A stretch of 64,000 bases of DNA from positions 20,789-84,788 of the forward strand of contig NZ_CBFIEO010000014.1 in the NCBI RefSeq assembly GCF_965661665.1, written 5' to 3'. Position numbers and translations under genes: made by a program. Each line of letters begins with the position of its first letter. The first letter of the stretch is position 1. Positions 26,518 to 35,187 of the stretch are shown in pieces. This DNA comes from Cognatiyoonia sp965661665 (GTDB lineage: Bacteria > Pseudomonadota > Alphaproteobacteria > Rhodobacterales > Rhodobacteraceae). The notes under the pieces were generated by a model. That model was not told where the DNA came from. It ran no database searches and saw nothing but the letters and a program-made list of their open reading frames with translations.

Positions 26518-27294
26518 GTGAGCCACATTATCAGATCCACACTCTGGCTGATGTTCTTTACTGCCATCTTGGTGGCATGGCTCATGCTTTACATGATGAG
26601 CGTAGACATGGATGTAGATTGGATTGGGCGTCCTGGGCCAATGGCGGATGCGATGCGCCAAATGGACCCGCGAATGTCAATGTACATGCCGATGGCAAAC
26701 TTCGTGCCGCTCTTCCTGATGTGGGCGATCATGATGGCCGCGATGATGCTGCCGACACTGGTCCCAACCTTGCGGGCTTATGAGGACTTGATGGTCAGTG
26801 CCAATGGCACACGGGTAGGGTGGGCCGGTGTGTTGCTTGGCTATTTCATTGTCTGGGTCGGCTTTGCGGCTTTGATTTCGGGCGTTCAATTGGCGCTGCT
26901 ATTCAGCGGTTGGATCGACATGCTGGGCATTCCCACAAATGTGTGGTTCGCGGTCGCCTTGCTGATCGCGGTAGGGATGTTTCAGTTCACCCGCGCGAAA
27001 GAGATTTGTCACGGCGTCTGCCACAGCCCCACGACCTACTTTCTCACGCAATGGCGGACTGGCTTTGGCGGCGGCTTGCGGATGGGCCTGGGCATTGGTG
27101 CATTTTGCGTCGGATGTTGCTGGGGCTTTATGGTCCTCGGATTTGTTGGCGGTGTGATGAGCTTGCTTTGGATGGGGGCCGCGACGTTCTTCATGGTGTT
27201 GGAAAAACTTCCACAGTTCGGGCATCGTATCACCAAGCCCATTGGAATTGGATTGATCCTTGGCGGGATCGGATTGGCCCTTTGGTCACTTTAA
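26518..27294 (+). CDS. DUF2182 integral membrane protein
   Basis: A 258-residue protein with about six or seven hydrophobic segments, of the DUF2182 family often called predicted metal-binding membrane proteins. A methionine-rich loop at residues 42-59 (MADAMRQMDPRMSMYMPM) lies between the first two segments, and CHGVCHSP and GAFCVGCCWG carry clustered cysteines. The start is GTG 26518 behind GGAGG; an ATG at 26479 lies inside the operator. DUF1326 follows after 13 bp. The Met/Cys pattern suggests copper or another soft metal, but that is inference. It is first in the operon that leads to dmdA. Confidence 0.82.
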   Translation: MSHIIRSTLWLMFFTAILVAWLMLYMMSVDMDVDWIGRPGPMADAMRQMDPRMSMYMPMANFVPLFLMWAIMMAAMMLPTLVPTLRAYEDLMVSANGTRVGWAGVLLGYFIVWVGFAALISGVQLALLFSGWIDMLGIPTNVWFAVALLIAVGMFQFTRAKEICHGVCHSPTTYFLTQWRTGFGGGLRMGLGIGAFCVGCCWGFMVLGFVGGVMSLLWMGAATFFMVLEKLPQFGHRITKPIGIGLILGGIGLALWSL

Positions 27295-27307
27295 GAAAGG
27301 TCATGAA

Positions 27308-28018
27308 ATGGGTGAAAAAAAATCAAAACCAGCAGACCGGATGCGCGTGTCCCAGCGCATCGATCAACGCATGGAAAGCAACCCATTGCGCCGCAAAAAG
27401 AACCCGACGGAATGGAAGATCAAAGGTGAGCTATTCCTGAACTGCTCCTGCAACGTGTTCTGTCCTTGTGTCGTTTCATTGGGCGCGCATCCTCCGACAG
27501 AAGGGCACTGCCACGCATGGATGGCCATCGCAATTGACGAGGGGCATTTTGAGGGCGAAGACATCGGCGGCCTCAATGTCGGCCTCTTGGTCGACATCCC
27601 GGGCCGCATGGCGGAGGGCAACTGGAAGGTTGCCGCTTACGTGGATGAGCGTGCCTCCCAGAAAGCTTATAACGGCATTTTGAAAATCTTTAGCGGTGCT
27701 GCAGGCGGCACAACCGGCCTATTCACCATGCTCGTGAGCGAGATCATCGGCGCGGAGCGCGAGAAGGTGGAGATTGTCCGCGAAGGCAAAAAGCGCGGCA
27801 TCTACATTGGTCGCAAAATCCAAGGTGAGATTGAGATGATCGCGGGCAAAGATGCTGATCACCCTGTCATGGTGTCAAACTCCAAATACTGGATGGGTCC
27901 AGACATCATTGCCGCACAAGGCACCAAGTCCCGCGTGCGCGACTATGGACGCGTCTGGGATTTCGGCGGAAAATCGGCCGAGGTTTGCCCAATCGAATGG
28001 CAAGGCCCAAACCCCTAA
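27308..28018 (+). CDS. DUF1326 family cysteine-rich protein
   Basis: A 236-residue soluble protein of the DUF1326 family. A Cys cluster lies near the N-terminus of the domain (Cys46, 48, 52, 54, 68, in LNCSCNVFCPC and GHCHAW), which suggests metal binding. A basic 35-residue N-terminal tail precedes it. DUF1326 and DUF2182 genes are frequent neighbours, so the pair probably acts together. Here the pair sits between dmdR and dmdA; dmdA follows after 22 bp. Its relation to DMSP metabolism is unknown. Confidence 0.82.
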   Translation: MGEKKSKPADRMRVSQRIDQRMESNPLRRKKNPTEWKIKGELFLNCSCNVFCPCVVSLGAHPPTEGHCHAWMAIAIDEGHFEGEDIGGLNVGLLVDIPGRMAEGNWKVAAYVDERASQKAYNGILKIFSGAAGGTTGLFTMLVSEIIGAEREKVEIVREGKKRGIYIGRKIQGEIEMIAGKDADHPVMVSNSKYWMGPDIIAAQGTKSRVRDYGRVWDFGGKSAEVCPIEWQGPNP

Positions 28019-28040
28019 ACCTTCAAGTGGAGACAGCGAG

Positions 28041-29141
28041 ATGGCCGTAATTTCCCCATCCCGTAGACTGCGTCGGACCCCGTTTTCCGATGGCGTCGAA
28101 GCCGCAGGCGTCAAAGCCTACACCGTTTACAACCGTATGCTTTTGCCGACGGTGTTTCGCTCTGTGGTTGAGGATTACCACCATCTCAAACATGCTGTGC
28201 AGATCTGGGATGTCTCGGTCGAGCGTCAGGTTGAACTGCGCGGTCCAGATGCCGCGCGTCTGATGCAGATGCTGACCCCGCGCGACCTGCGCGGGATGCT
28301 TCCCGGGCAGTGTTATTACGTGCCCATTGTCGATGAAACAGGCGGCATGCTGAACGACCCCGTGGCGCTCAAACTCAGCGAGGACCGCTGGTGGGTCTCA
28401 ATCGCCGACAGTGATTTGCTATTTTGGATCAAGGCGATGGCCTATGGTTATCGACTTGATGTGCTGGTGGATGAGCCTGACGTCTCCCCGCTGGCGGTCC
28501 AAGGCCCGTTGGCTGATGATTTGATGGAACGGGTTTTTGGCGGCGGCATTCGCGCGATCAAATTCTTCCGCTTTGGTTGGTTTGACTTCAACGGGCAAAG
28601 CTTTGCCATCGCGCGCTCTGGCTACTCAAAGCAAGGTGGGTTCGAGATTTATGTCGAAGGCACGCAGAATGGCATGCCGATCTGGAACGCGCTTATGGAA
28701 GCGGGCAAGGATCTGGACGTCTACGCAGGCTGTCCAAACCTGATCGAAAGGATCGAAGGGGGCTTGCTGTCCTACGGCAACGACATGACCCGCGATAACA
28801 CGCCGCATGAATGTGGATTGGGGCGTTTCTGTTCCACTCAAACCGCTATCGGCTGCGTTGGCCGCGACGCTCTGTTGCGCGTGGCGAAAGATGGCCCGAC
28901 CCAACAAATCCGCGCAATTTCGATTGAGGGTGACATTCCGCCGTGTGACCGCATCTGGCCACTGATGGCTGGTACCAAACGAGTGGGGCAGGTGACGTCA
29001 GCAGCGCGCTCGCCTGACTATGACACCGTCGTTGCCATCGGGATGGTCAAGATCACGCATTGGGATGATGGGACCGAACTGACGGTCGAAACCTCTGACG
29101 GCCTACGAGCCGCGAAAGTACACGAAAACTTCTGGATTTAG
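28041..29141 (+). CDS. dmdA: Dimethylsulfoniopropionate demethylase DmdA
   Basis: A 366-residue GcvT-like enzyme that transfers a methyl group from DMSP to tetrahydrofolate, giving 3-methylmercaptopropionate. It begins PSRRLRRTPFSDGVEAAGV and has YNRMLLPTVF, QVELRGPDAARLMQMLTPRD and FARSGYSKQGGFE-like segments (here AIARSGYSKQGGFEIY), which separate DmdA from true glycine-cleavage T proteins. Length fits the family (about 365). The ATG at 28041 follows GGAGACAGCGAG. acuI follows after 57 bp, as is common in roseobacters, and the divergent GntR gene supports the call. Confidence 0.92.
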   Translation: MAVISPSRRLRRTPFSDGVEAAGVKAYTVYNRMLLPTVFRSVVEDYHHLKHAVQIWDVSVERQVELRGPDAARLMQMLTPRDLRGMLPGQCYYVPIVDETGGMLNDPVALKLSEDRWWVSIADSDLLFWIKAMAYGYRLDVLVDEPDVSPLAVQGPLADDLMERVFGGGIRAIKFFRFGWFDFNGQSFAIARSGYSKQGGFEIYVEGTQNGMPIWNALMEAGKDLDVYAGCPNLIERIEGGLLSYGNDMTRDNTPHECGLGRFCSTQTAIGCVGRDALLRVAKDGPTQQIRAISIEGDIPPCDRIWPLMAGTKRVGQVTSAARSPDYDTVVAIGMVKITHWDDGTELTVETSDGLRAAKVHENFWI

Positions 29142-29198
29142 ACTGACACCAGCGGCCCGATCTGGCGCCGCCGCGCAAGCCGCGAGAGGAGAATTAAA

Positions 29199-30185
29199 AT
29201 GACGTTCAATGCATTGGTTGTAGAGAAGGAAGGCGACAAGAAACCGGTCGCCTCCGTTCAGCAGATCACACGGGATCAATTGCCGGCAGGCGAAGTCATC
29301 GTGGCGGTCGAGTATTCGACCGTCAACTACAAGGACGGTCTTTGCATTGGTTCCGGTGGCGGATTGGTCCGCAACTACCCGCATGTGCCGGGCATCGACT
29401 TTGCAGGAACGGTCGAGGCGTCAGATGACGACCGCTACAAACCTGGTGACAAGGTCGTCCTGACCGGCTGGCGCGTGGGCGAAGTCCACTGGGGCGGCTA
29501 CGCACAAAAAGCAAGCGTGAAGGCCGATTGGCTGGTGCCTCTGCCAGATGGCTTGACGACGAAACAAGCAATGGCTGTCGGCACCGCAGGGTTCACCGCG
29601 ATGTTGGCTGTCATGGTGCTAGAGGCGCACGGCATCAAAGGCGGTCCTGTTCTGGTGACAGGCGCGGCTGGTGGCGTCGGCTCCGTCGCGACCGCGGTCC
29701 TTGCCAAACTCGGACATGAGGTTGCGGCTGTGACAGGTCGCCCAGAAGCCGCTGACTACCTCAAATCGCTCGGAGCCACTCAGATCGTGGCGCGCGAAGA
29801 CATCAACGAAACAACCAAACGCCCACTCGAAGCGGAAACATGGGGCGGCTGCGTGGATGCGGTTGGCGGCGACATGCTGGCGCGTGTCTTGGGTCAAATG
29901 AAATACGGCGCGTCCGTTTCTGCGGTTGGTCTCGCTGGTGGGGCGGGGCTGCCCGCGACCGTCATTCCATTCTTGTTGCGCGGCGTGAACCTTTTGGGCA
30001 TCGATTCCGTCATGCAGCCGTTCGAGAACCGTCAAAAAGCATGGGCGCGGATCGCGAAAGACCTGCCGATGGACAAGCTGGAAGCGATGATTGAACTAGC
30101 AACGCTCGCCGACCTGCCGCAACTGGGCAAAGATATTCTCAAAGGCCAAGTCCGCGGACGCGTGGTCGTTGATGTGAACGCCTGA
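29199..30185 (+). CDS. acuI: Acrylyl-CoA reductase (NADPH) AcuI
   Basis: A 328-residue zinc-independent medium-chain reductase that turns toxic acryloyl-CoA into propionyl-CoA, thereby detoxifying acrylate formed during DMSP cleavage. Family sequences are STVNYKDGLCIG, YPHVPGIDFAGTV and the NADPH motif TGAAGGVGSVA. GAGAGGAG precedes the ATG. Linkage to dmdA and dmdR gives a DMSP demethylation/detoxification operon. A terminator-like hairpin begins 83 bp after the stop. Confidence 0.93.
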   Translation: MTFNALVVEKEGDKKPVASVQQITRDQLPAGEVIVAVEYSTVNYKDGLCIGSGGGLVRNYPHVPGIDFAGTVEASDDDRYKPGDKVVLTGWRVGEVHWGGYAQKASVKADWLVPLPDGLTTKQAMAVGTAGFTAMLAVMVLEAHGIKGGPVLVTGAAGGVGSVATAVLAKLGHEVAAVTGRPEAADYLKSLGATQIVAREDINETTKRPLEAETWGGCVDAVGGDMLARVLGQMKYGASVSAVGLAGGAGLPATVIPFLLRGVNLLGIDSVMQPFENRQKAWARIAKDLPMDKLEAMIELATLADLPQLGKDILKGQVRGRVVVDVNA

Positions 30186-30268
30186 TAAGCGTTAGCGTAA
30201 TTTAAGACGGAATGACCGATGTTTATCAGGCATAAATCCTTTATTACAAAGCACTGAAAAGAAATGAA

Positions 30269-30302
30269 AAACCGCCCTTTTTGCTGCAAAATTGGGCGGT
30301 TT
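30269..30302 (+). terminator. Terminator-like hairpin after acuI
   Basis: AAACCGCCC and GGGCGGTTT form a 9-bp stem around a 16-nt A/T-rich loop; the 3' tail is only weakly T-rich (TTATGATTT). It is the likely end of the DMSP transcript. Confidence 0.6.
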
Positions 30303-30370
30303 ATGATTTGGTATACCAGCCTCCTGTGGTCAGCTGTTGCCCAATAGCCAACAATAAAAGGGGAGGTATA

Positions 30371-30472
30371 ATGTCTCGCATCTCTTTGGTGAAAGGCATC
30401 CTGAGCGACAGCCGTCGTGAACGGAATTTTGTGCCAAGTACGATTCACGAGATGGCGAAGCCGGCTGAATAA
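30371..30472 (+). CDS. 33-residue small protein with own ribosome site and terminator
   Basis: ATG 30371 is preceded by a near-ideal GGGGAGG seven to eight bases upstream, and the 33-codon frame ends at TAA 30470-30472. The product starts MSRISLVKGIL and is basic in the middle (SDSRRERNF), with FVPSTIHEMAKPAE at the end; there is no membrane segment or signal. A strong intrinsic terminator follows after 23 bp and another terminator lies 68 bp before it, so it seems to have its own short transcript. I do not recognise a family. Alternatively it could be a leader peptide or part of a small RNA. Confidence 0.6.
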   Translation: MSRISLVKGILSDSRRERNFVPSTIHEMAKPAE

Positions 30473-30495
30473 ACCCAGCACGGGCAAACAATTGG

Positions 30496-30530
30496 CCGCC
30501 CCGGTGCTTGCGCATCGGGGCGGTTCTTTT
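30496..30530 (+). terminator. Strong intrinsic terminator of the small ORF
   Basis: CCGCCCCG and CGGGGCGG form a perfect 8-bp stem, extended by GTGC/GCAT pairing to 12 bp with a TTGC loop, then TTCTTTT. It ends 12 bp before the aminotransferase start. Confidence 0.9.
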
Positions 30531-30541
30531 ATCACTGTCGT

Positions 30542-31759
30542 ATGACACTTGATATCGACTGGGTCCGCGCCCAATTCCCCGCCTTTTCCGCCGCACCGCT
30601 TCAAGGACAAGCCTTTTTTGAAAACGCAGGCGGCTCCTACACCTGCCGCCAAGTCATTGATCGGCTGACGCGATTCTACACGGAACGCAAAGTGCAACCC
30701 TATGCACCCTATGAGGCCTCCACTTTGGGTGGATATGAAATGGATGAGGCGCGCGATAGGCTGTCTTCCATGCTCGGCGTCCAGCCACATGAGCTGTCCT
30801 TTGGGCCATCCACCACACAGAACACTTACGTCCTGTCGCAAGCAGTCAAAGGCTGGTTGAAACCGGGTGAGGGGATCATCGTCACCAACCAAGACCATGA
30901 GGCGAATTCAGGCCCATGGCGACGGCTGGCGGAGGCGGACATTCCTGTTCGCGAATGGAAAATTGATGCGAAGACGGGTCTCTTGGATCCTGCCGATCTG
31001 GAAAACTTGCTCGACGACACGATCAAGCTGGTTGTCTTTCCGCACTGTTCCAATGTGTTTGGTGCGATCAATAATGTGGCCGCAATCACCAAGATCGCCC
31101 ACGCAGCAGGCGCGCGTGTCTGCGTCGATGCGGTCAGCTATGCGCCGCACGGTTTTGTGGATGTTGGGGCGCTTGGTCCTGACGTCTACCTCTTCAGCGC
31201 TTACAAAACCTACGGCCCGCATCAGGGCTTGATGGTGATCCGTGAGGCCTTCGGGATGGAGCTTCCCAACCAGGGCCATTTCTTCAACGGCGATCATTTA
31301 GAGAAACGATTTACCCCCGCTGGTCCCGACCACGCGCAAGTAGCGGCATGCGCGGGCATGGCGGATTATATGGACGCGCTGTCTCAGCATCACGGTGGTG
31401 GAACGGGGGCCGAAGGTGCACGGGTCGCGCATAATCTGATGCGGCAGGCAGAGGTTGAACTGCTGCAACCGCTACTCGACTGCGTGTCATCCAAAAACTC
31501 CACCAGGGTCATCGGACCAACCGACGCCACGCACCGTGCGCCGACTGTCGCGCTTCAAATTCAATCGAACCCTGAGGAGATGGCCGCAAAACTGGCAAAG
31601 CACGGCATCATGGCGGGCGGAGGGGATTTCTATGCAGTTCGACCCTTAGAAGCGATGGGTCTTGATCCGACAACCGGCGTGCTACGGCTGTCGTTCACCC
31701 ATTACACGTCTAAGGCAGAGGTCGATCAGTTGATGGCCGCACTGGATCAGGAACTTTAG
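30542..31759 (+). CDS. Class V aminotransferase / cysteine desulfurase-like protein
   Basis: A 405-residue PLP-dependent enzyme of the class V (SufS/CsdA-like) group. The PLP lysine lies in SAYKTYGPHQG, and the cofactor Asp and His segments are CVDAVSYAPH and NQDHEANSGPW. The start, AFFENAGGSY, resembles the usual FLDNAGG motif. It lacks a clear C-terminal persulfide loop with Cys (the region reads THRAPTVALQ), so it may act as a lyase, epimerase or kynureninase-like enzyme rather than as a sulfur donor. It is monocistronic after the small ORF terminator; the substrate is not predictable. Confidence 0.8.
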   Translation: MTLDIDWVRAQFPAFSAAPLQGQAFFENAGGSYTCRQVIDRLTRFYTERKVQPYAPYEASTLGGYEMDEARDRLSSMLGVQPHELSFGPSTTQNTYVLSQAVKGWLKPGEGIIVTNQDHEANSGPWRRLAEADIPVREWKIDAKTGLLDPADLENLLDDTIKLVVFPHCSNVFGAINNVAAITKIAHAAGARVCVDAVSYAPHGFVDVGALGPDVYLFSAYKTYGPHQGLMVIREAFGMELPNQGHFFNGDHLEKRFTPAGPDHAQVAACAGMADYMDALSQHHGGGTGAEGARVAHNLMRQAEVELLQPLLDCVSSKNSTRVIGPTDATHRAPTVALQIQSNPEEMAAKLAKHGIMAGGGDFYAVRPLEAMGLDPTTGVLRLSFTHYTSKAEVDQLMAALDQEL

Positions 31760-31860
31760 GCAAGCACGGGCGGCATGATGCAAAAATGGGCCAATGATTT
31801 CCGCCGTTTTGCTTGACACCTCCGGCGCAGGGCTAGCTCTGGTGAAAAGAAAGACTTTGA

Positions 31861-33291
31861 ATGCCTGACGCTGCTCCAATCCTCCTCTGGTTCCGTCGTG
31901 ATCTGCGCCTTGCCGATCATCCTGCGTTAACCGCGGCTGTGGAAACGGGGCGCCCGATCATCCCTGTTTTCATCAATGATGAAGTTGTTGCGGGGCAGGG
32001 TGCCGCCCCGCGGTTTCGCCTCGGCCTTTCTGTGGGATCGCTTGCCCAGCAACTCGAATCGAAGGGCAGCAAACTCATCCTTCGGCTGGGCGATGCGCTG
32101 CAGGTGTTGCGTAACTTGATCGCAGAAACGGGGGCCACCTCCGTCTATTGGAGCCGCGCCTATGATCCGATCACGAAAGACCGTGATAAGGCCCTGAAAG
32201 CGGCGCTGAAGGACGACGGCATCACCGCGCAAAGCTTTACCGGACATCTGCTGTTTGAGCCTTGGACGGTTGAGACGAAAACTGGTGGTTTCTATCGCGT
32301 TTACACGCCGATGTGGCGCGCCGTCCGCAACAGGGATGTGCCTGCGCCCGTGCCAGCACCAAGCAAGATACTAGCACCAACGGCTTGGCCCGCCTCTGAC
32401 AACTTGGGCGATTGGCAGTTGGACAAAGCCATGAACCGCGGTGCGGCGGTGTTGGGGCCGCATTGCACGGTGGGCGAAGCCGCTGCGAACGACCGCTTGG
32501 GTGCCTTCATAGAAGACCGCGTGGCGTCCTATGCCGATCAGCGGGACTTCCCGGCGGTCAACGGCACCAGCGGCCTGTCGGAGAACCTCACCTGCGGCGA
32601 GATCAGCCCCGCCACCTGTTGGCATGCTGGATGGTCCTCGTTCCGGCGCGGCGCGGATCAGGCCGAGATCTTTCTCAAAGAGCTTGTCTGGCGCGAGTTT
32701 GCGTATCACCTCGCCTTCCACACGCCGCACATCACCACGGCGAACTGGCGCCCTGAATGGGACGCCTTTCCTTGGAACACCGATGAAAGCACCGCCGAAG
32801 TGACAGCATGGAAGCAAGGCCGCACCGGCATCCCCTTTGTCGACGCCGCAATGCGCCAGATGTATGTCACAGGGGTGATGCACAACCGTGCGCGGATGAT
32901 CGTCGCCTCCTACCTCACCAAAAACTTGATGAGCCGCTGGCAGATTGGTGAACGTTGGTTCGCAGATTGCCTGATCGACTGGGATCCAGCCAGTAACGCG
33001 ATGGGATGGCAATGGGTTGCTGGGTCCGGTCCCGACGCCGCACCCTATTTCCGCGTCTTCAATCCGGTTACACAACTCGAAAAGTTTGACCGCGACGGGC
33101 GTTATCAAAAGCAATGGATTACTGAAGGGTTCGGACAACCAACCGAAACCGCACTGTCTTATTTCGACGCGATTCCACGCTCTTGGGGTCTGTCGCCAGA
33201 TGACCGTTACCCAAGCCCGATTGTTACACCAGAGGAAGGTCGGATGCGCGCGCTGGATGCCTACGCTGCGCGCGAAAAACCCGCGAATTGA
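31861..33291 (+). CDS. phrB: Deoxyribodipyrimidine photolyase
   Basis: A 476-residue class I CPD photolyase/cryptochrome. It starts with the antenna Rossmann domain LLWFRRDLRLADHPAL and has the FAD domain with LVWREFAYH, GIPFVDAAMRQMYVTG, MHNRARMIVASYLTKN and DWDPASNAMGWQWVAGSG. It repairs UV-induced pyrimidine dimers with blue light, in keeping with a sunlit marine habitat. It is transcribed alone. CPD rather than 6-4 activity is assumed from the overall class I form. Confidence 0.94.
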   Translation: MPDAAPILLWFRRDLRLADHPALTAAVETGRPIIPVFINDEVVAGQGAAPRFRLGLSVGSLAQQLESKGSKLILRLGDALQVLRNLIAETGATSVYWSRAYDPITKDRDKALKAALKDDGITAQSFTGHLLFEPWTVETKTGGFYRVYTPMWRAVRNRDVPAPVPAPSKILAPTAWPASDNLGDWQLDKAMNRGAAVLGPHCTVGEAAANDRLGAFIEDRVASYADQRDFPAVNGTSGLSENLTCGEISPATCWHAGWSSFRRGADQAEIFLKELVWREFAYHLAFHTPHITTANWRPEWDAFPWNTDESTAEVTAWKQGRTGIPFVDAAMRQMYVTGVMHNRARMIVASYLTKNLMSRWQIGERWFADCLIDWDPASNAMGWQWVAGSGPDAAPYFRVFNPVTQLEKFDRDGRYQKQWITEGFGQPTETALSYFDAIPRSWGLSPDDRYPSPIVTPEEGRMRALDAYAAREKPAN

Positions 33292-33398
33292 CGTTGCTGC
33301 GTTGGTGAGACTTAACGCGTGACTCTGTCAAAACAAAGGTTAATCTACCACTCAGCTGCGTCTCATGTTGGGCGTGGCACGAATGCAGGGGGTGCAAC

Positions 33399-34607
33399 AT
33401 GATTTACACGTCAACCGAGGGGCAGACGGATCTGCCGCGTTATTTCAAACCGGTTTTTGATAAGATCAAGAACGTGGAAAAGGGTCGGCTGGACATTGTT
33501 TTGCAAGACGGTCGCCGCTTTCGGATCGAAGGCAAAGAGCTGGGCCACGTGGCCGAAGTGCACATCCATCACCCCGATGTTTTTGCCCGCACCATTCGCG
33601 AAGGCGATATGGGCTTTTGTGATGCCTACCTCGAAGGACAGTGGTCCACACCCGACCTGATGGCCTTTATGGATATGGTCCACGACGGTGCGGAAGACAT
33701 GTATGACGGCTTCCCTGGCCAAGCGCTTGTCCGCGCTTATGAAAAACTGCGGTTTTGGTTGCAGAGCAATACAAAACGGCAGGCCAAGAAAAACATCAGC
33801 TATCATTATGACTTAGGCAACGACTTCTACGCACTCTGGCTGGATGACACGATGACATACTCATCGGCCAAGTTCGAAACTGGTCAGGAAAGCCTTGAGA
33901 GAGCACAAACCCAGAAATACGCCAGTATGGTCGATCAGATGGGCGCGCAGCCCGGTGATCACGTGTTGGAGATCGGCTGTGGTTGGGGCGGCTTTGCAGA
34001 ATATGCCGCGAAAGAGCGTGGGCTGAAGGTGACCTGCCTGACGATCAGTCAAGAACAGTTTAATTATGCCGTGGATCGTATCGAAAAGGCAGGTCTTTCC
34101 GACATGGTGACACTCAAGATGCAGGACTATCGTGATGAAACCGGTGTCTATGATGGCATCGCCAGCATCGAAATGTTTGAGGCTGTTGGGCAAAAGTATT
34201 GGCCCGCATATTTCAACACCGTGCGTGACCGTCTCAAGCCAGGCAAGCAGGCGACGTTGCAAATTATCACGGTCGGGGATCACCGCTGGGACACATACGT
34301 CGATCGCCCAGACTTTATTCAGAAATACATCTTTCCCGGTGGCATGCTGCCAAGTCCGACGAAGCTGCGCGAAGCGGTGGAAAACGCCGGGCTCAAAGTC
34401 GTCAAATCCATCGAGTTTGGCGAAAGCTACAGCCAAACCCTGCGCCGTTGGCACGAGATCTTTAACGAAAAATGGGATCAGGTCGCCGCAATGGGCTTTG
34501 ACGAGCGGTTCAAACGCATGTGGAACTTTTATCTCACCTCTTGCGCGGGAACGTTTCATAGCGGAAACTGCGACGTAACACAGATAACAATAAGCCGGCC
34601 GTCTTGA
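33399..34607 (+). CDS. cfa: Cyclopropane-fatty-acyl-phospholipid synthase family protein
   Basis: A 402-residue SAM-dependent enzyme that adds a methylene across lipid double bonds. The N-terminal lipid domain is followed by SYHYDLGNDFYALWLD, the SAM loop LEIGCGWGGFAEYAA and the bicarbonate-site region with SIEMFEAVGQKYWPAYF. The length fits Cfa. It converts unsaturated acyl chains in membranes under stress. trgA follows after 37 bp and may be cotranscribed. Confidence 0.93.
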   Translation: MIYTSTEGQTDLPRYFKPVFDKIKNVEKGRLDIVLQDGRRFRIEGKELGHVAEVHIHHPDVFARTIREGDMGFCDAYLEGQWSTPDLMAFMDMVHDGAEDMYDGFPGQALVRAYEKLRFWLQSNTKRQAKKNISYHYDLGNDFYALWLDDTMTYSSAKFETGQESLERAQTQKYASMVDQMGAQPGDHVLEIGCGWGGFAEYAAKERGLKVTCLTISQEQFNYAVDRIEKAGLSDMVTLKMQDYRDETGVYDGIASIEMFEAVGQKYWPAYFNTVRDRLKPGKQATLQIITVGDHRWDTYVDRPDFIQKYIFPGGMLPSPTKLREAVENAGLKVVKSIEFGESYSQTLRRWHEIFNEKWDQVAAMGFDERFKRMWNFYLTSCAGTFHSGNCDVTQITISRPS

Positions 34608-34644
34608 CACGGCCGTCACAGGCTTAGAGCGGGAGGATGAGAGG

Positions 34645-35084
34645 ATGCCGACGTTTGGCCGCCTCATAGAGGCAATCTGTTTTGCAGCGCTAGGGGCGTA
34701 TCTGGCGACCATCACAACACCGCCGTTTGAAGAAGGAACCGTGCCGTGGTTCTGGATGCCGCTTTGCGTGGCAACAGGGCTTTGGGGCGGCTGGGTGGTT
34801 GTGGAAAAACATGCTGGCCACGGGGTATCATCGGGCGTTGGCAACGGCACCACTGGCGTCGTTGCGAAGGTGTTTTGGATCATCGAGCTCTATTCTTTTT
34901 ATGAGATGATCGTACGCTCGATGAGAAAGACTTACGACGGTCCGCTAGAGGCGATTGTGGCATCTTCGAACTGGCTTGGGAGCATGCGCAAGAACTCGGA
35001 ACCGTCGATGTGATTGTCTCTACCTTGGTGGGAGGTATCATTGCTGGACTGATCACTGAAGTCTTCGGTAGTCGGTTCTCCTAA
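34645..35084 (+). pseudogene. trgA: TrgA family membrane protein, frameshifted
   Basis: The first 105 codons encode a TrgA-type membrane protein (named for tellurite resistance in Rhodobacter), with hydrophobic segments around LIEAICFAALGAYLA and WMPLCVATGLWGGWVVV and the motif YDGPLEAIV. Near 34957-34959 the family sequence moves to another frame (FELAWEHAQELGTVDVIV, STLVGGIIAGLITEVFGSRF) ending at TAA 35082-35084. One missing base would explain it. Without the shift the product ends at 35013 and lacks the last membrane helix. A sequencing error is possible. Confidence 0.75.
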
Positions 35085-35187
35085 GGCGGTTTTGAAGAGC
35101 GTTGGGATAGCCTTTCTGAGCGGTCTTGAGTTAGGTGACTTGGCGACCTAGAGAGGATCAAAGAGTGAAGGAATGGTGGGACAAATG

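Noticed and set aside
33861..34883. A 340-codon minus-strand frame across cfa and trgA
   Set aside because: It lies antisense to a well-supported cfa gene, and the translation has no recognisable domain.
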